A stretch of 64,000 nt of DNA from assembly GCA_003255065.1 (NCBI GenBank), contig QAOA01008044.1, forward strand, positions 88,902 through 152,901. The letters are read 5' to 3'. Made by a program: the position numbers and the translations under genes. Source of the stretch: Cercis canadensis (Eukaryota; Streptophyta; Magnoliopsida; Fabales; Fabaceae). This document shows positions 22,242 to 34,812 of the stretch, in pieces; positions within the stretch are counted from its first letter, which is position 1; each line of letters opens with the position of its first letter. The notes under the pieces were generated by a model, which saw nothing but the letters and a program-made list of their open reading frames with translations, was not told where the DNA came from and ran no database searches.

Positions 22242-24330
22242 CTAGTTCTTCCCTCTACGCTCAAGATTATTTGAGGGCGGTCTCCTTTTCGTTTGAATAA
22301 TAACAGGATAACCAACTTGAGTCATTGTAGTTGCTCCTCCGGTAACAACTGGTGAAGCCCCCTTTGACTTGAGCTTTTCATTAATTTTTGCCACATGCTC
22401 CTTCAAATCAGCATACTCCTTATCATCTTCTACAACCAAATGATACATCCAATTGTAAGTTGCCATCAAAGCACCATACCTCACCATGTGAAATCCTTCA
22501 CAACACTGAACTTCATCATTGCAATATTGGACTGAATTATCCTTAGCTATTTTTGTCCATCTCTTACATATCAACGATGTTGGTATCTCATCCACGTGTT
22601 CTTTCCTCATTACACTCAGAATATGGGAACATGACATTCCATAATGCTCAAACTTTAAACAATCACAATTAAACTTCTTTTCGCTAGCTTGATAAACAAC
22701 TCGCCGCTCCTTGTTTGGATGCATAAACATGCCAACTCTATAAATGATAGATCCCATCAATTCATCACGGTGATGAATGGTACAATCACCAGCCTTCTCA
22801 GCATGTTTTTGGAACTCACTGAACTTCTTTAGAGTGTAGATTTTGGCCGCTTGTTTCACGGTAGAACTAAGAGCACCCCTTATCACAGGTTTATCATAAC
22901 TACTTTTAAATAAAAAACAAATTCCTTGTACCTAAGATTATTTACACCTCTCTCAAAGTTATGAACAATATATCCTGAGATTCCACAAATGTAGCAATGT
23001 ATCCATTTATTGATTCACACCTTGAAATTGTTCTAATACTAGCAAAAAATTTATCACGCAAGTATACAGTTGCCCAATGCCCATGCTTCCTGTACATCTT
23101 TTGAGCCCATTGATTGTCCTCCAACTTATACTTTTGCACAATTCTAGCCCATATGCTGTCAAATTTTGGCATAGCAAAATTCTTATACATAATAAATGAG
23201 AACTCATCTTGAAAATTGGAATCACGAACATGACTGGTTATATTATTCTATAAATGTCATGAACATAGGCGATGAATTGATTGAGGGTAAACCTTTTTAA
23301 TGACTTTTCTCATTGTCCTATCTCCATCTGTAACAATTGCAATTGGCTTCTTACTTTCCATTGCCTCATCTAACGTCTCCAAAACCCAATTGTAAGTTTC
23401 TTCTGTTTCATCAACCAAGCGGCCAGCTCCAAAAATAATATTATCTACATGGTGATTTAGACCAGGAAAAGTAACCAATGGCTTGTTGTACATATTCTTC
23501 TTGTAAGTTGTATCAAATGATAAAACATATCCAAAACATTGATAATGAACTATGCTCTATCCATCAGCCCAAAATAAATTTTGAAGCCTTCCATCAACAT
23601 TTATTATGTACTTCACGAAAGACAAGAGATCATTGTCTACCTTACCCTGTAAGTAGCACGAAGCTATTATTGCATCACCATTAATAGTTCTAGATCTTGT
23701 TTCCCTATCAAAATGGTCGTATAAATCTTGTTTTTTTTGAAAACCAACTATTGAATGACCAAATTTTAATTGAACCATATAACCCATGATATGGAATGTT
23801 TTGATTCCACATGCTTGCATAACATTAACCTGAGAAACATCAGCTGCACTCATTGAATGATATGAAAGGAGCTAATGAGTGTACTGTGATTTTGTCATCT
23901 CATGTAAATTCTTTTCAACATATTTGGACACTTTCCACTTTTTACTTTCCTTGTTCAGACGCACATGAAACTATGCTTCATAACTAGTATGAGTGATTGG
24001 CTGATCTGTCCGCTTTCTATTACTATTACTAATGTATTTATTGTAGTGATATCCCTGACGGAAACGAACCCAGCTATATGAAACAATTGCACCTATGGAT
24101 TCCAACAATATTCATGCCTCCTTACTCCAAATCCCTTCGCCAAACCATATTGCTTATAAAACTTCTCAGCTGCTACAATACTGTCAAATTCTATTCTAAA
24201 AATGCCCTCATCTGTCAATTTTTCCATATAAGATAAATTTTCCAAATTGCTACTACATTATGTGCCCCCACTATCCTCTTCACATACTGCATGATTGGGG
24301 TGATCATTCTATGCTCTAACTAATGTTACA
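22242..24330 (-). pseudogene. FAR1/FHY3-type MULE transposase, broken
   Basis: Read right to left: a FAR1-type DNA-binding fragment ('EFDSIVAAEKFYKQYGLAKG', about 24140-24210), then a MULE transposase domain with 'FDTTYKKNMYNKP' and 'NHH' (about 23450-23515), 'IVTDGDRTMRKVI' and 'HRLC' (about 23260-23330), then 'GHWATVYLRDKFFASIRT' (about 23025-23080), then a SWIM zinc finger 'CDCLKFEHYGMSCSHIL' (about 22610-22665). The two acidic positions of the DDE core (FDTTY, TDGD) are kept. Stops interrupt the frame near 23560, 23240-23260 and 22890-22940; those after 'HRLCS' fit Trp TGG to TGA and Gln to TAG. Family members are transposases or domesticated transcription factors. No terminal inverted repeats were identified, so it may be a decayed MULE or a dead host gene. 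Confidence 0.75.
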
Positions 24331-24339
24331 AATTCCACG

Positions 24340-25555
24340 TTCATTTCACCTTCTTCAACATTAATTCCATTGCCTTCATTTTCATGCAATGGCGATGCCA
24401 TTAAACCTTCAACTATAACAAATACCTAATTAAAACTTCTTCAACTGGTAATGTTCATCTAAGAAGTCATATCATACCTAATTCACATATGCATAAGCCC
24501 CACTATCCAAGTTAGAAGAAACAAGAATCCCACCTTATGCATTATTAATGTGCATCAAAATATTAAGATAAGAATATCAACTATACATGATTCAACATAT
24601 TCCTCAACACTTAATGTCACAAAACACAAAATGGCACAAGATAATATGCTTGCAGATAGTATTAAGGAAAGATTATTAAAAAAAGCAAACTATATTCACA
24701 ATCATAGTGGCAAGGAAACAAATAAAATGGTACATAAATCCATATATATACAACTATTAGCCTCCACTAAACATAACCTAAGAAGCAATACATTCATTTT
24801 GTTTGTGAAGTGAAAAATAAACCAAAAGCTAAATGGTGCATATATAGGACATCATTTTTCCTATAATACACTAGGAATATACAAACAACATGACCAAAAA
24901 AGCACTCACAAAATGACTCTCAGTAAAGCCAGCTATAACTATTTTCTACCTGGTAGCTGGATTGATCTAAGCTAATCTAACCAAACTAACAAAGAGAAAA
25001 AAAAAACCTCAAAAGGATGGGAAACTACAAGTGTAATAACAAATTTGAGCCAGCTTTAACTCCGAAGTTCAATTGACATGACTTAAACCACAAAAGCATA
25101 ATAAGAAACATGAGCCAAATGATACAAACCCTAAAGAAACCAAAAGATCAAAATGCTAATATTCTATCAGACTTGAAATTAAAAAGGAAACATTCATATG
25201 CTAACACTCAACAAAACATAGGGTAATTAAGAAAAAAGCATCAGAGAAGAGTAGATCACAAAGAAGATGGCAAGAGGAATTGAAGAGAGACAAAGAATGT
25301 TTGCCTTTAACCCTAAATTAATTATTTCATGAAATAACCAAAGAATCTAGAAATGTGAGAAGAACCTCAACTACCCCAACAAATTACGCAACATAATTCC
25401 ATTGAAGAATTCATGTTCTTTCTTAGAATTCCATTACCATTTATTGAACATTACTAGTTGAAGAATATTTGGGAATGGCACCTTGCCTCAATTTTTTATC
25501 TTTGTGAACCAAATACTATTAAATGCACATTCATATTGCTATTGTTGTCCCCACG
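24340..25555. other. AT-rich stretch, nothing recognised
   Basis: No gene, terminus or paired repeat could be supported. It may include the upstream region and 5' end of the FAR1-like element. Confidence 0.4.
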
Positions 25556-25559
25556 ATTC

Positions 25560-26640
25560 TGAAACCTTAGTTTTGATGATAACAAACAATCTTAAGTATT
25601 ACTAACCTTAATGTGTTTGCTTAAATGGCTATTTTTGTAACAAGTTTAGTGATGCTCTTGGGTATAAAACAAAACTAGTTTCCTAGTCAAAAGAACTAGC
25701 TCAAGTGCAAGTGCAAGTGCAAGAACTGGTTCTACTCATTAATAAAGATGCTGATGTGGAAGATTTGAAGAAAAGGCTCGTGGACTCCTCCAAGTTAGAA
25801 GCCCGGTCCATCTGGACCAACTAATGGACTTCATCAGAAGTATTGGAAGGAAGCCCATCAGAGATATTCAAATAAGAGAAAAATCAGCACTTCAATAGAG
25901 AAATATATTCTATTTAAAGAAAGTTTTTGAAGTAGAGAAAATTCCTCTTCAAAGGAAATATTCTCTCTCAATTTCGATTAAATGATCAACAATCAATCAA
26001 GTAGAAGATCAACCTATGAACAACGATCATCTTCTACCTTTTGCTGCTATAAATTCGATGACCCAAGGTCGGGAAGAACAATAAGAGAAACCATTAATCA
26101 TCTTGAAGAAAAAACCTTCTGTGAAAAACTAGTTCTTTTAGTCTCTTCTACCAACTTTGTTATTCTTGTGAGAATTTTCTTTAAAGAGTTGTTATACTTT
26201 AGGGCAATATCCTTCTAAGATTTGTGTAACGTATTTCATTGGGAAATCTGGAGAGTGACCTCTGTCTTCTTTTGTCAAAGAAAGATAGTTTCAAGTGAGC
26301 TCTTAAAAAAGTAAAGAGAGTATTCTGGTTAAGCTCTTTTTAAAACCAGTGTTGTAAGAAGCTTGGACAAATAACCTTGTTGATAGTTGATCCTTAGCCT
26401 TAGGACAGTGGACGTATCCTCTATTTTAGCTAAACCACTATAAAACATCTAGGCTCTATCTCTCTACTCTTCTCTCTTTAATATTCTGCTAATTATCTAA
26501 TTTATATCTTGATTCGTTATTGTCTAATCAGTTATGTTGCTAAAGTGCTTATCAAGCTTGTTGTGATTTATATCTCTTAGAGCTCTTATCTTGTTCTTTA
26601 TACTTGATTAATTGTTATATTCATATATGATAAGAGTTTA
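25560..26640 (+). repeat. Probable copia-type LTR remnant
   Basis: Opens with GTTTTGATGATAACAAAC and near 26410-26450 has a 'GTGGACGTA...AACCACTATAAAA' block. I associate both phrases with LTRs of plant SIRE/Maximus-type copia elements. No coding region and no second LTR were found. The family call rests on recalled sequence style. Confidence 0.35.
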
Positions 26641-27082
26641 AATCATCTGATCAATTTTGTTTGGTTTATGTTCCGAGTTTTCAAATTCTAAGTTTAATCA
26701 TTTGCATCTGATAAGATTTTCTGAGTTGTTCTATAAGTAGCTTTGAAACAAGTTTTGAGAAAATTGGTCTCCCAAAAAACAATTTTATTATGTGATTCTG
26801 TGTAATTAATTTTTTAATGTCCTATGGGTCTTTCTAAGATTTTACTTTTGATAGGTTCTATTTGTAACGTTGTTGCTTTCGGTGTCTCCAATCCACTATG
26901 CATTCCTCACTTCTATGTAGCTTTTAGTGCATCTTTTGGGTTGATGAGTTGGATTGACTTTCTTTTGGCTTTAAGTTACAGTGGATGTTTCTGATATTTT
27001 AGTTTAGAGATGGAAAGTTGCCTTAACATGTAGCTCTTGGGGCAATGAAATTATCTTTTACCTCAAAAGTACAATTTTTTTT

Positions 27083-27240
27083 NNNNNNNNNNNNNNNNNN
27101 NNNNNNNNNNNNNNNNNNNNNNNNNNNNNNNNNNNNNNNNNNNNNNNNNNNNNNNNNNNNNNNNNNNNNNNNNNNNNNNNNNNNNNNNNNNNNNNNNNNN
27201 NNNNNNNNNNNNNNNNNNNNNNNNNNNNNNNNNNNNNNNN
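27083..27240. other. Assembly gap of 158 N
   Basis: A run of N flanked on the left by a T tract (AATTTTTTTT) and on the right by TTTTTTGTGC, so the gap probably covers a homopolymer or low-complexity region. Confidence 0.98.
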
Positions 27241-27369
27241 TTTTTTGTGCTCTTTGCTTATAAATCTTATATTTGAACAATCTAGATTATATCTTATGGC
27301 TACTCTTGTTTGTATAACGGTTACCCTTATGTTTATTATATTTTTCATCTCTTGTTGTTACTGGTACAG

Positions 27370-27464
27370 GGGGTACAACCACTTCTGGATGGTGTACTTA
27401 GTTATTTGCCTTGTCCAATTGAAGTTAGTAGTTATGCTCTTGACCAAACAAAGAATGAGAGAAG
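27370..27464 (+). pseudogene. Isolated exon of mitochondrial elongation factor G
   Basis: After an AG acceptor (27368-27369) one exon encodes 'GVQPLLDGVLSYLPCPIEVS' and then 'SYALDQTKNE', ending before GTACTC. This matches the conserved stretch of the organellar EF-G GTPase, the translocation factor of mitochondrial translation, as I know it from plants. I see no neighbouring EF-G exon in the window, though the 158-N gap lies just upstream. About 500 bp downstream begins a CACTA-type subterminal region, so this is probably a gene fragment captured by a transposon. The exon itself has no stop. Confidence 0.65.
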
Positions 27465-27769
27465 GTACTCAATTGATGGAAACATTGTAATATTCCTTAT
27501 TTAAGGAAAAAAAAAAAAAAAAAACTGATGCCAAGACCCAGGGAATCAACTAAGTTTCCTCCAAAATGTGCTCATGGAGAGTATGATGGCTAGTTGCCTC
27601 TATTGATGTCACTTGTATTGGTTCTTAAGTTTACATTTGATGTTTCATGAAGATTCCTTAGCAAGAATTTTCTACTGTATAATTTGTTCATTTGTAAGCT
27701 ATCATATTTTGTAGAATAGTAATAGAGATCCTATTCTATTGTTAAATTATAAATACAACAAGGTTTTGC

Positions 27770-27900
27770 ATATTTTTGTTAAATTATTCTTTTTATAATA
27801 GTGTATTCAAACAAAATATTTTATAAATACATGCATTTGAAATGTTGCATTTCAATTACATGTTATTAAAATTCACAAGAATTTGTCAAATGGTAGATTT
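27770..27900 (-). repeat. Diverged relative of the 3461-4334 MITE
   Basis: TTATAATAGTGTATTCAAAC and ATTTTATAAATACATGCATT followed by TTGAAATGTTGCATTTCAAT are the inverted counterpart of 3510-3590. Only one arm is present. Confidence 0.5.
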
Positions 27901-27954
27901 TGATTTTTAAGAAATATTATTTAAGAATTTACCTTTAAAAAAAAAACTTAGAAA

Positions 27955-28243
27955 TTCCAACGGAATTTTCATTTCGTTGAAATTTCAAAAAATAAAAAAT
28001 AAATTTATAACTTTTTTAAAAGAAATAAAAAATATATTAAAAAATACTTTTTTTTTTCAAAATTTCAACAGAATATTCCCTTGAAATTTTTTTTAAATCA
28101 AATTTTAACGGTAAAATTTCGTTGGAATTATTATTCCGTTAGAATTTTTGTTGGAATTTTGTAATTTTAACGGTCATTTTCTAACAACTCAAATTCTGTT
28201 AAAATTCGAAATTTCAACAAAAATTCAGAAAATTTGTTATAGT
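27955..28243. mobile_element. CACTA-type right end (CACTATAACAAAT, CCAACGG family)
   Basis: The last bases ATTTGTTATAGTG (28231-28243) are the reverse complement of CACTATAACAAAT, and the preceding 280 bp is full of CCAACGG/CCGTTAGAA-type repeats. The end abuts the truncated copia 3' LTR (28246), so this element probably inserted into that LTR. The matching left end may be the cluster at 11395-11670, or may be lost. Confidence 0.6.
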
Positions 28244-28245
28244 GT

Positions 28246-28539
28246 TGATACATACTCGATGCACAGTTTGCAAGTCTTTTATAGTCTAATTTAAGTAATA
28301 TAATATTACAAATCCACTTGAGAAAAAACCAGGACATTAGTTGTTATATTGGTGTAATCACAAAAAGTGGTTCAGCTTCTTTCACAACTTGAATTTTGGC
28401 TTGTCGCCCAGCTCATCTTTTACAGCTTGCAAAACTCAAAACTTATCCTTTTATAGTGCTACTTTGTAGGCTGCATAACTTGTGCGGCTATCTCTATGTA
28501 TAGCTTGATTATTGACATTAAAAAAACGGTGATTTCTCA
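28246..28539 (-). repeat. Copia 3' LTR, truncated
   Basis: Runs parallel to 34907-35199 (TGATACATACT...TTCTCA), differing at several percent of positions by eye. The 5' LTR continues a further 94 bp to 34813 next to the primer site, but this copy stops at the CACTA end at 28243, so its outer 3' portion is missing. A purine-rich tract lies on the element side (about 28540-28575, minus). Confidence 0.75.
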
Positions 28540-28591
28540 ATACTCTGCCTCAACTTTTTTTTTTTTTCCAGACTTATTTCAGACCTTGTAG

Positions 28592-31500
28592 TCATACCAA
28601 GTTGTCTTCTAAATTCTTCAAAATTTGAACCACCAAGCCCTTTGGTATATCTGCAACTTGGTCTTCAGTTCTAATATATTTCATTTGGATGTCTTCTTGC
28701 AATACATTTTCTCTGATAAAATGATAGTGTACTTCCACATGTTTGGTCCTGGCATGAAAAATAGGATTTTCAGCTAATTGAATGGCTGACTGATTGTCAC
28801 AATATAACTTTATTGCATAGTTAGTCGGTTGATGTAGATCTTGCAATAGTTGCATCAGCCACGTACATTCTTGAGCTGCCATAGCTGCTGTTCTATATTC
28901 TGCTTATGTACTTGACAGAGACACAATGGGTTGTCTCTTACTAGATCAGGACATTGCTCCTGATCCCACGTTAAATATATATCCAGTTGTTGAACGACAA
29001 GTGTCACAGTCACCAGCATAATCAGCGTCACAATATCCCACAACTTCACATGGTACATCTTTCTTGTAAAATATTCCATAATCAATAGTACTCTTAATAT
29101 ACCTCAAAATTCAACGTATTGCATCCAAATGTGGTTTTCTCAGCTTCTGCATGAATTGACTTACCATACCAACTACATGTGATATGTCAAATCGAGTCAA
29201 AGGGAGGTAGATTAAAGTACCTACTAGCTGCCTATACATCGTGGCATCCTTCAATTCTTTTCCTTCTGTTGAGCATAGTCTAACATTAATTTCCATGGGC
29301 GTTGAGATTGGTTTGCAATTCAACATGCATATTTCTGTAGCATGTATTAAGCGTATTTTTGTTGAGACAGAACTAACCCGTCATTGGTTCTTTGAATCTC
29401 AAGCCCCAGAAAGTATCTTAACTCTCCAAGCTCCTTCATTTGAAAATGCACTAGATTATCTCTTGTTTGACAAATCTTTTCTTCATCATCTCCGATAATA
29501 ATAAGATCATCCATGTACACTACTACTGGTGCCATCTTGTATCTTGTATCTTCGTGAACAAACTTGAATCTGCTGGTGCCACAAAATATCCACTTTGTAT
29601 TAGAAATTCTGCTATTTTCCCATACCATGCTCTTGGTGCATGTTTCAACCCGTATAGTGTTTTCTTTAACTTGCACACTTTAGGCACCGTATTTTGTCCA
29701 TATTTCTAAATTTAGTTGAAGAATACAAAAAATGTATAAAATTGTTTACTTTTTCGTTCTTTTTAATTTTTACTTGGAATCTTGATTTAAGTATTTTTTT
29801 GAATGCATTTTTTTCTTTTTTCTTTTTTTAATTATTTCTTTGAAGTCTTTAACTTTTATAAAAAAATGAAAAAAAAAAGAAAAAAAACTGTGAAGTGAAA
29901 AAATAAAGAGAAAGAGTAAAAAAGAATAATAATAATAAAAAAAAAAAGATGCTTTAATCCAATTGCATATATCCTACTTCAATTTTTTTTCAAGAGGCAA
30001 TACTTCATATGATCTAAGCATTAAGTCCAATAGTCTCAATCTCATCAAAATAACTTGTCAAAGCCTAATTGTTTATTAGTGCATAGCCCATTTCTTTTTT
30101 GATTCAAGTAGAGCACCCAAACTCAAAACCCATTTTTAGTTAAGCTCCATTTAAAAGAGAACCCTAGCCACTTCCATGAAGGAGGACATTTTTATTCTTC
30201 ATTCTCTCCTCTCCTCTCCCTCTTCATCTCTTTCTCACACTCTCTATTAAATCTTTGATTCTTAAGCCCTCATTCCATTTTTCTAACATCTCATAGTTTA
30301 TTTTGATCAGTATTCTCCCCCTTCACATGTTCCATCAACTTGGATAAGGCAAGACAGCATTTATTGGGAGAAATTAAAGCTTGAACGTAAGGGTTTGCAT
30401 GAATTTTTGAAGGTTGAAGGGCTATCCACTTTGATTCTTGACACTAAAAGGCTTCAATTGGGTAATGGTTGTCTTCCATTTCATGACTCTTTGAACTCCT
30501 ATATAATTTTGCAGCTACATTTTTGGGTGCTTAGAGGCTTGATTATGCATATTTTTAGTTGAAATTAGCTTCTTGGATGATTATAATATGTCCTAAGAGC
30601 ATGTTCACATGTATTTTTATTTATTTGGAATGACTTTAAGGCTTTGTTTTACAAGTGATTTTGAATATTGATTGTGCCTTTAAGGTGTTTGATAAAATGC
30701 ATGTGTGATATTATGCTTGAATTTGGCTTTGCTTCCAAAGTGTTATGTCTTTTATTTAGCTATTGAGATTATGACATGAATTGAGTGCCTTAGATTCATT
30801 ATTTGAGTATGTATTGCATCATGATTTATTCATACTTTGCATTGGAACATAATTTGTAAATCCTGCCCAGCATTAACCTTTGTGTGATGTTTCATGCATA
30901 ACTCAAGCTATACACATCATTTTCATGAGATTTCACTTTTGTTGGAAACCTGAGATGTGAACCTTTCAGTCTATATAGTTTGATTTGAGTGATTTAAAGT
31001 CAAATAATCCCAGAATCTTTGCAAACAGGGCTATTTGAACTTTAAAATTCTGCATTCTAGGTTTCTGACATTTGGCCATTGTTTTATTCATAAATCGAGT
31101 TACACAAAGGGAATTGATGCAATTATAAATTATTTTGAAATCTAAGACATGTATCTTTCAAATGGTAGATGCTTTGTTGCCAAATTCAATGTGTATTAAG
31201 CCCAAAAAAATCATAAAATTCGCATCAAATTCTGTCATTCTGAGTTTTGACATTCGCATGATGTTTTGGGCATAACTTGAGCTTCACAAGTGTTTTGTGC
31301 ATGATTCCAAAGCCATTTTGAAGGCTATACATATATCTTTGCATCAATGTGCTTAANCCTCTTTGGTTCGTAGACCATTTTTTTTAATTAATTTAAAAGG
31401 GGTTTTTCAATTGTTCCCCGTTTTCTTAATATAATTGGTGGCGACTCCAAGTTTTCTTTCAGAAAATTAATCTTTTGTTTTTTTTTTAAGTCTGTCATTT

Positions 31501-34500
31501 ACATCGTAGCGACCTTTGGGTACGTTGTGACACACACATATCCCAGGTGATCTTTGATCTCGAAACCTTTCGGCTATTCCATGTATATTTCTTGATCTAA
31601 TTCAGCATGTAGAAATGCATTTTTGACATCCATTTGCCAGAGCTTCCATGATTTACTAGATGCAAGTGCTTGCAAAACATGAACTATAGTGAGTTTTGCC
31701 ACCGGACTAAATGTCTCATCGTAGTCTAGTCCATATCTTTGTGAAAAACCTCATGCCACTAAATGAGCCTTGTACCTCTCTACTGATCCATTAGGACGAG
31801 TCTTCACCTTGTACACCTATTTACATGAGATGGGTTGTATTCTGGTAGGTTGTGGCACTAGTTCCCAGGTTTCATTTTGTTTTAGCGCCTTCATCTCTTC
31901 TCCCATTGCGTCTCTCCACTCCTTGGACTAAGTTGCTTCTTCATAAGTACTTGGTTCCTTTATGCCATTGTCTTCTACTAGCGCTGTATTGGCATATATT
32001 GGATTTGGCTTCCGAATCCTCGTAGATCTCCTCGGCTTTGATTGAGGAATTTCCTCCTCTAATTCTTTTGTTTGACTTGGTCTCTCCTCCTCTGGAGACT
32101 TAATGTGTACTCCTATCCGCCAAGGGCTTTTCTCTTTATTTGAAGATCTTGCTCTTTATCAACAGCTTCTCCTTGTGTTGGCGGTACTTCCTTGTCTTTT
32201 GATTGCGCTCTGCTTTTGCATTTGCTCCTCAATTTCTTTAGAATCTAGCAATAGTATAGCTTGCGGGGACTACCATGATGATGCTTCATCAAACACCACA
32301 TTTCTAGACACATAGCAACGTCCAGTTTTTGGATCACAACATCTCCACCCTTTTTGCTGACTATTGTAGCCAACAAATATACAACGGATTGCTTTCTTGT
32401 CAAATTTGCTACATTCCTGACTCGGCACAAACATGTAGCAAACACACCCAAATACTCGAAAGTACCTGATTGATGAAATTGTGCCCCATAATTTCTCATA
32501 TGGTAAAATTAACCCAAGTTTGGCTTAGGGTAGCCTATTGGTGACATAAACAACTGTTTTCATACATTATGCTCAGAATCGTGGTGGAACATTTTTTGTA
32601 TGCAACATGCTCCTACACGTCTCTACCAATGTCATTCTTTCTTTATGCGACTCCATTTTGTTGTGGAGAATTTGGACAGGTTAACTGTCACCTTATGCCG
32701 TACTTTTGTAGATATTGAGTAAACTCCTTTGAAATGTACTCTCTCCCGTTGTCTATACGCAACCACCGTATTTTGTATCCAACTTCAGTTTCAATCTTTT
32801 CTTTAAACTCCTTGAACTTCATTAGAGCTTCTGACTTCTCCTTCATAAAGTCTATCACACATACCTTGAGAAATCATCAATAAATGTGATTATGTACCGG
32901 CTTCTGCTAATTGATGGCTTCTTCACAGGTCCAAAAACATCCAAATGCACATGCTCCAATGGTATCTCAACTCTGGATCTTGATTCTTCATATGGTAGCT
33001 CGTGAGCTTTGCCATACTGACAACTTGCACAGATAATGTTATCACGTATCTCTAAATTTGGTAGGCCTCTTAACATAGATTTCTTCATCATTGCCTTTAA
33101 TCGATTATAGCCGACATGTCCAAGCCTTGCGTGCCACAAATCTGCTGTCTCATTCTTTCTTGTCTTATCCACATATGCCTCTTGTGCTGACATTACATAG
33201 ACATACTCAAGTCGTCTTCCTTCCATAAGTAGTGGACTTGTAGGCTTCAAGCTCCGCTACACCTTCACATCTCTAGGTCCAAACACCACATAATTGCCTA
33301 AAGATGTTAATTGCGAGACTAACAATAGGTTCTTTTTCATCCCGGGTACGTGATAAATCTGGTCCACCTGCACCTGATGTGAACTGAAATGAGGGACGAT
33401 AACCGCTTTGCCAATATGGGCAATTGGCAACCTAGAGTTATGTGCTGTCACCATGACTCGTTCTCCCTTGTACTCTGACACATTTAAGAGTTTTTCCTCA
33501 TTGCCAGTCATATGGTTGGAACAGCCAAAATAAACAATCTAGTCATCATCATAATTAATTGATTTGTCACTCACCGTAACAAGTATCATCTCCGTTACTC
33601 GTCTGTCTCTGCATAATGCGGTAATTTCCTCACTGTTGTCCCACTGGGGTTGTCCTCCATGATCTACTTCTTTACTAGAACTAGACTTTTCTACAGCTAA
33701 TGATGCTTGAAAATCCCATTCTTCCTCACTTTCATTTTTGTGGAGTGAAGCGACATTACCTTCTACCTTCTCAACTCGACAATCTCGTGCAAAGTGGCAT
33801 TTCCTGCCACACTTGTAGCACTGGTCATCTTTGCGGTGATATTTCTTTTCTTCTCTGTCATCTCTGTAGCGGGGTTGTCTAGCTCCTCCTCACTGTGTAC
33901 CTCGACCTCTCCCACGTTGTCCTCTTTGCCAACCTTGTTGTCTTCTACTCAAGTTTTCACCTTCATTGTTGGACTTTGTAGCTGTCATGTCTTCTCTAGG
34001 CACTCTCTTTTTGGCAAAAAGAGCCCTATCCTCCTCTTTTATTGAAACTTTCGACATTTGCTTATCTAAAGCTTCTTGGTTGGCCAAGATACTTTCTAGC
34101 TCTATCAAAGTTGGTTCTTTGACCCATCCTCGAGTAGCTATAACTAACCCATGGTATTTGGAATTTAATCCATGAATAATAATTCTTCGTTTCCTCGCCT
34201 CGTTGATTGCACTCTTTGAATCCATTTTTGCAATTTCATTGCAAATGGATCTCACTTTGGTGAAATATTGACTCACCGACATGTCTCTTTGTTCGGCTGA
34301 CATGAGCTCATTCTCCAACAGTTGCAATTTTGCATCATTCTTCCTCGTGAATAATGTTGCCAGGGTATCCCAGACCTCCTTCGGTGTTGATAAGTCCTTA
34401 ATTGGCTGCAAGAACTCGTCCTCAACGGTGACAAACAACACGTACATGGCTTTGCTGGCTCTAATCTTCCACTTCTTTTCCTCCTCGTTAGTTGGTGGGG

Positions 34501-34633
34501 TTGTTTTTGCACCACCAATAACACCCCACAAATCTTGCCCAAGCATATAGTACTGAATACGGATGCTACACGTATCATAATTGTTGTTGTTAAGCTTCTC
34601 AATTGAGCTTGTTAAAGATGCAAGATCCGTCAT
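28592..34633 (-). pseudogene. Copia gag-pol polyprotein relic
   Basis: The start is the ATG at 34633. The gag part ('GQDLWGVIGG', 33890-34633) is followed by a zinc knuckle 'CYKCGRKCHFARDC' (about 33785-33830). At the protease site (about 33510-33550) the usual DSG triad reads YFG and a Trp codon is a stop. Integrase keeps 'HARLGH' and 'DDFSRY' (32855-33180), but at the catalytic Glu position (about 32640) there is a stop. RT begins near 31930 ('ALKQNETWELV'), is interrupted at 29679-31532 by the solo LTR, and resumes with '[10 protein letters not shown]' and '[10 protein letters not shown]' (29347-29678). RNase H ('CDNQSAIQLAENP') ends near 28592. Many stops: non-functional. The domains are clear; the family lineage is not assigned. 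Confidence 0.85.
29679..31532 (-). mobile_element. Solo LTR (probably Ty3/gypsy Tat/Ogre-like) inside copia RT
   Basis: The copia RT frame stops at 29678 and resumes at 31538 with CACAC at both junctions (29674-29678 and 31533-31537), a clean 5-bp target duplication. On the minus strand the insert begins TGTCACAACGTACCCAAAGG and ends ACGGTGCCTAAA, close to TG...CA LTR limits. It has no coding sequence. GGAGTCGCCACCAA near its start is a phrase I associate with Tat/Ogre-type LTRs. One unresolved N at 31357. Confidence 0.6.
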
Positions 34634-34796
34634 GGTAATTGGTTAGTGCCCAGCACTCAACCAATCAAGCGTGATTCCAAACCACCAAATATCACAGTCC
34701 CAGACTATGTTCTGGAAGAATCTCCTCGTAGCACAATCCCTGACTGCAGTCACTCGAACTATATGTTGGCTCGAACAAGCAGGCCCTTTGATAACC

Positions 34797-34810
34797 TGGC
34801 TCTGATACCA
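34797..34810 (-). promoter_or_regulatory. Copia primer binding site (initiator Met tRNA)
   Basis: On the minus strand TGGTATCAGAGCC lies directly after the 5' LTR end (TTCA at 34813). It is complementary to the 3' end of plant initiator methionine tRNA, the standard copia minus-strand primer. Confidence 0.85.
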
Positions 34811-34812
34811 AT

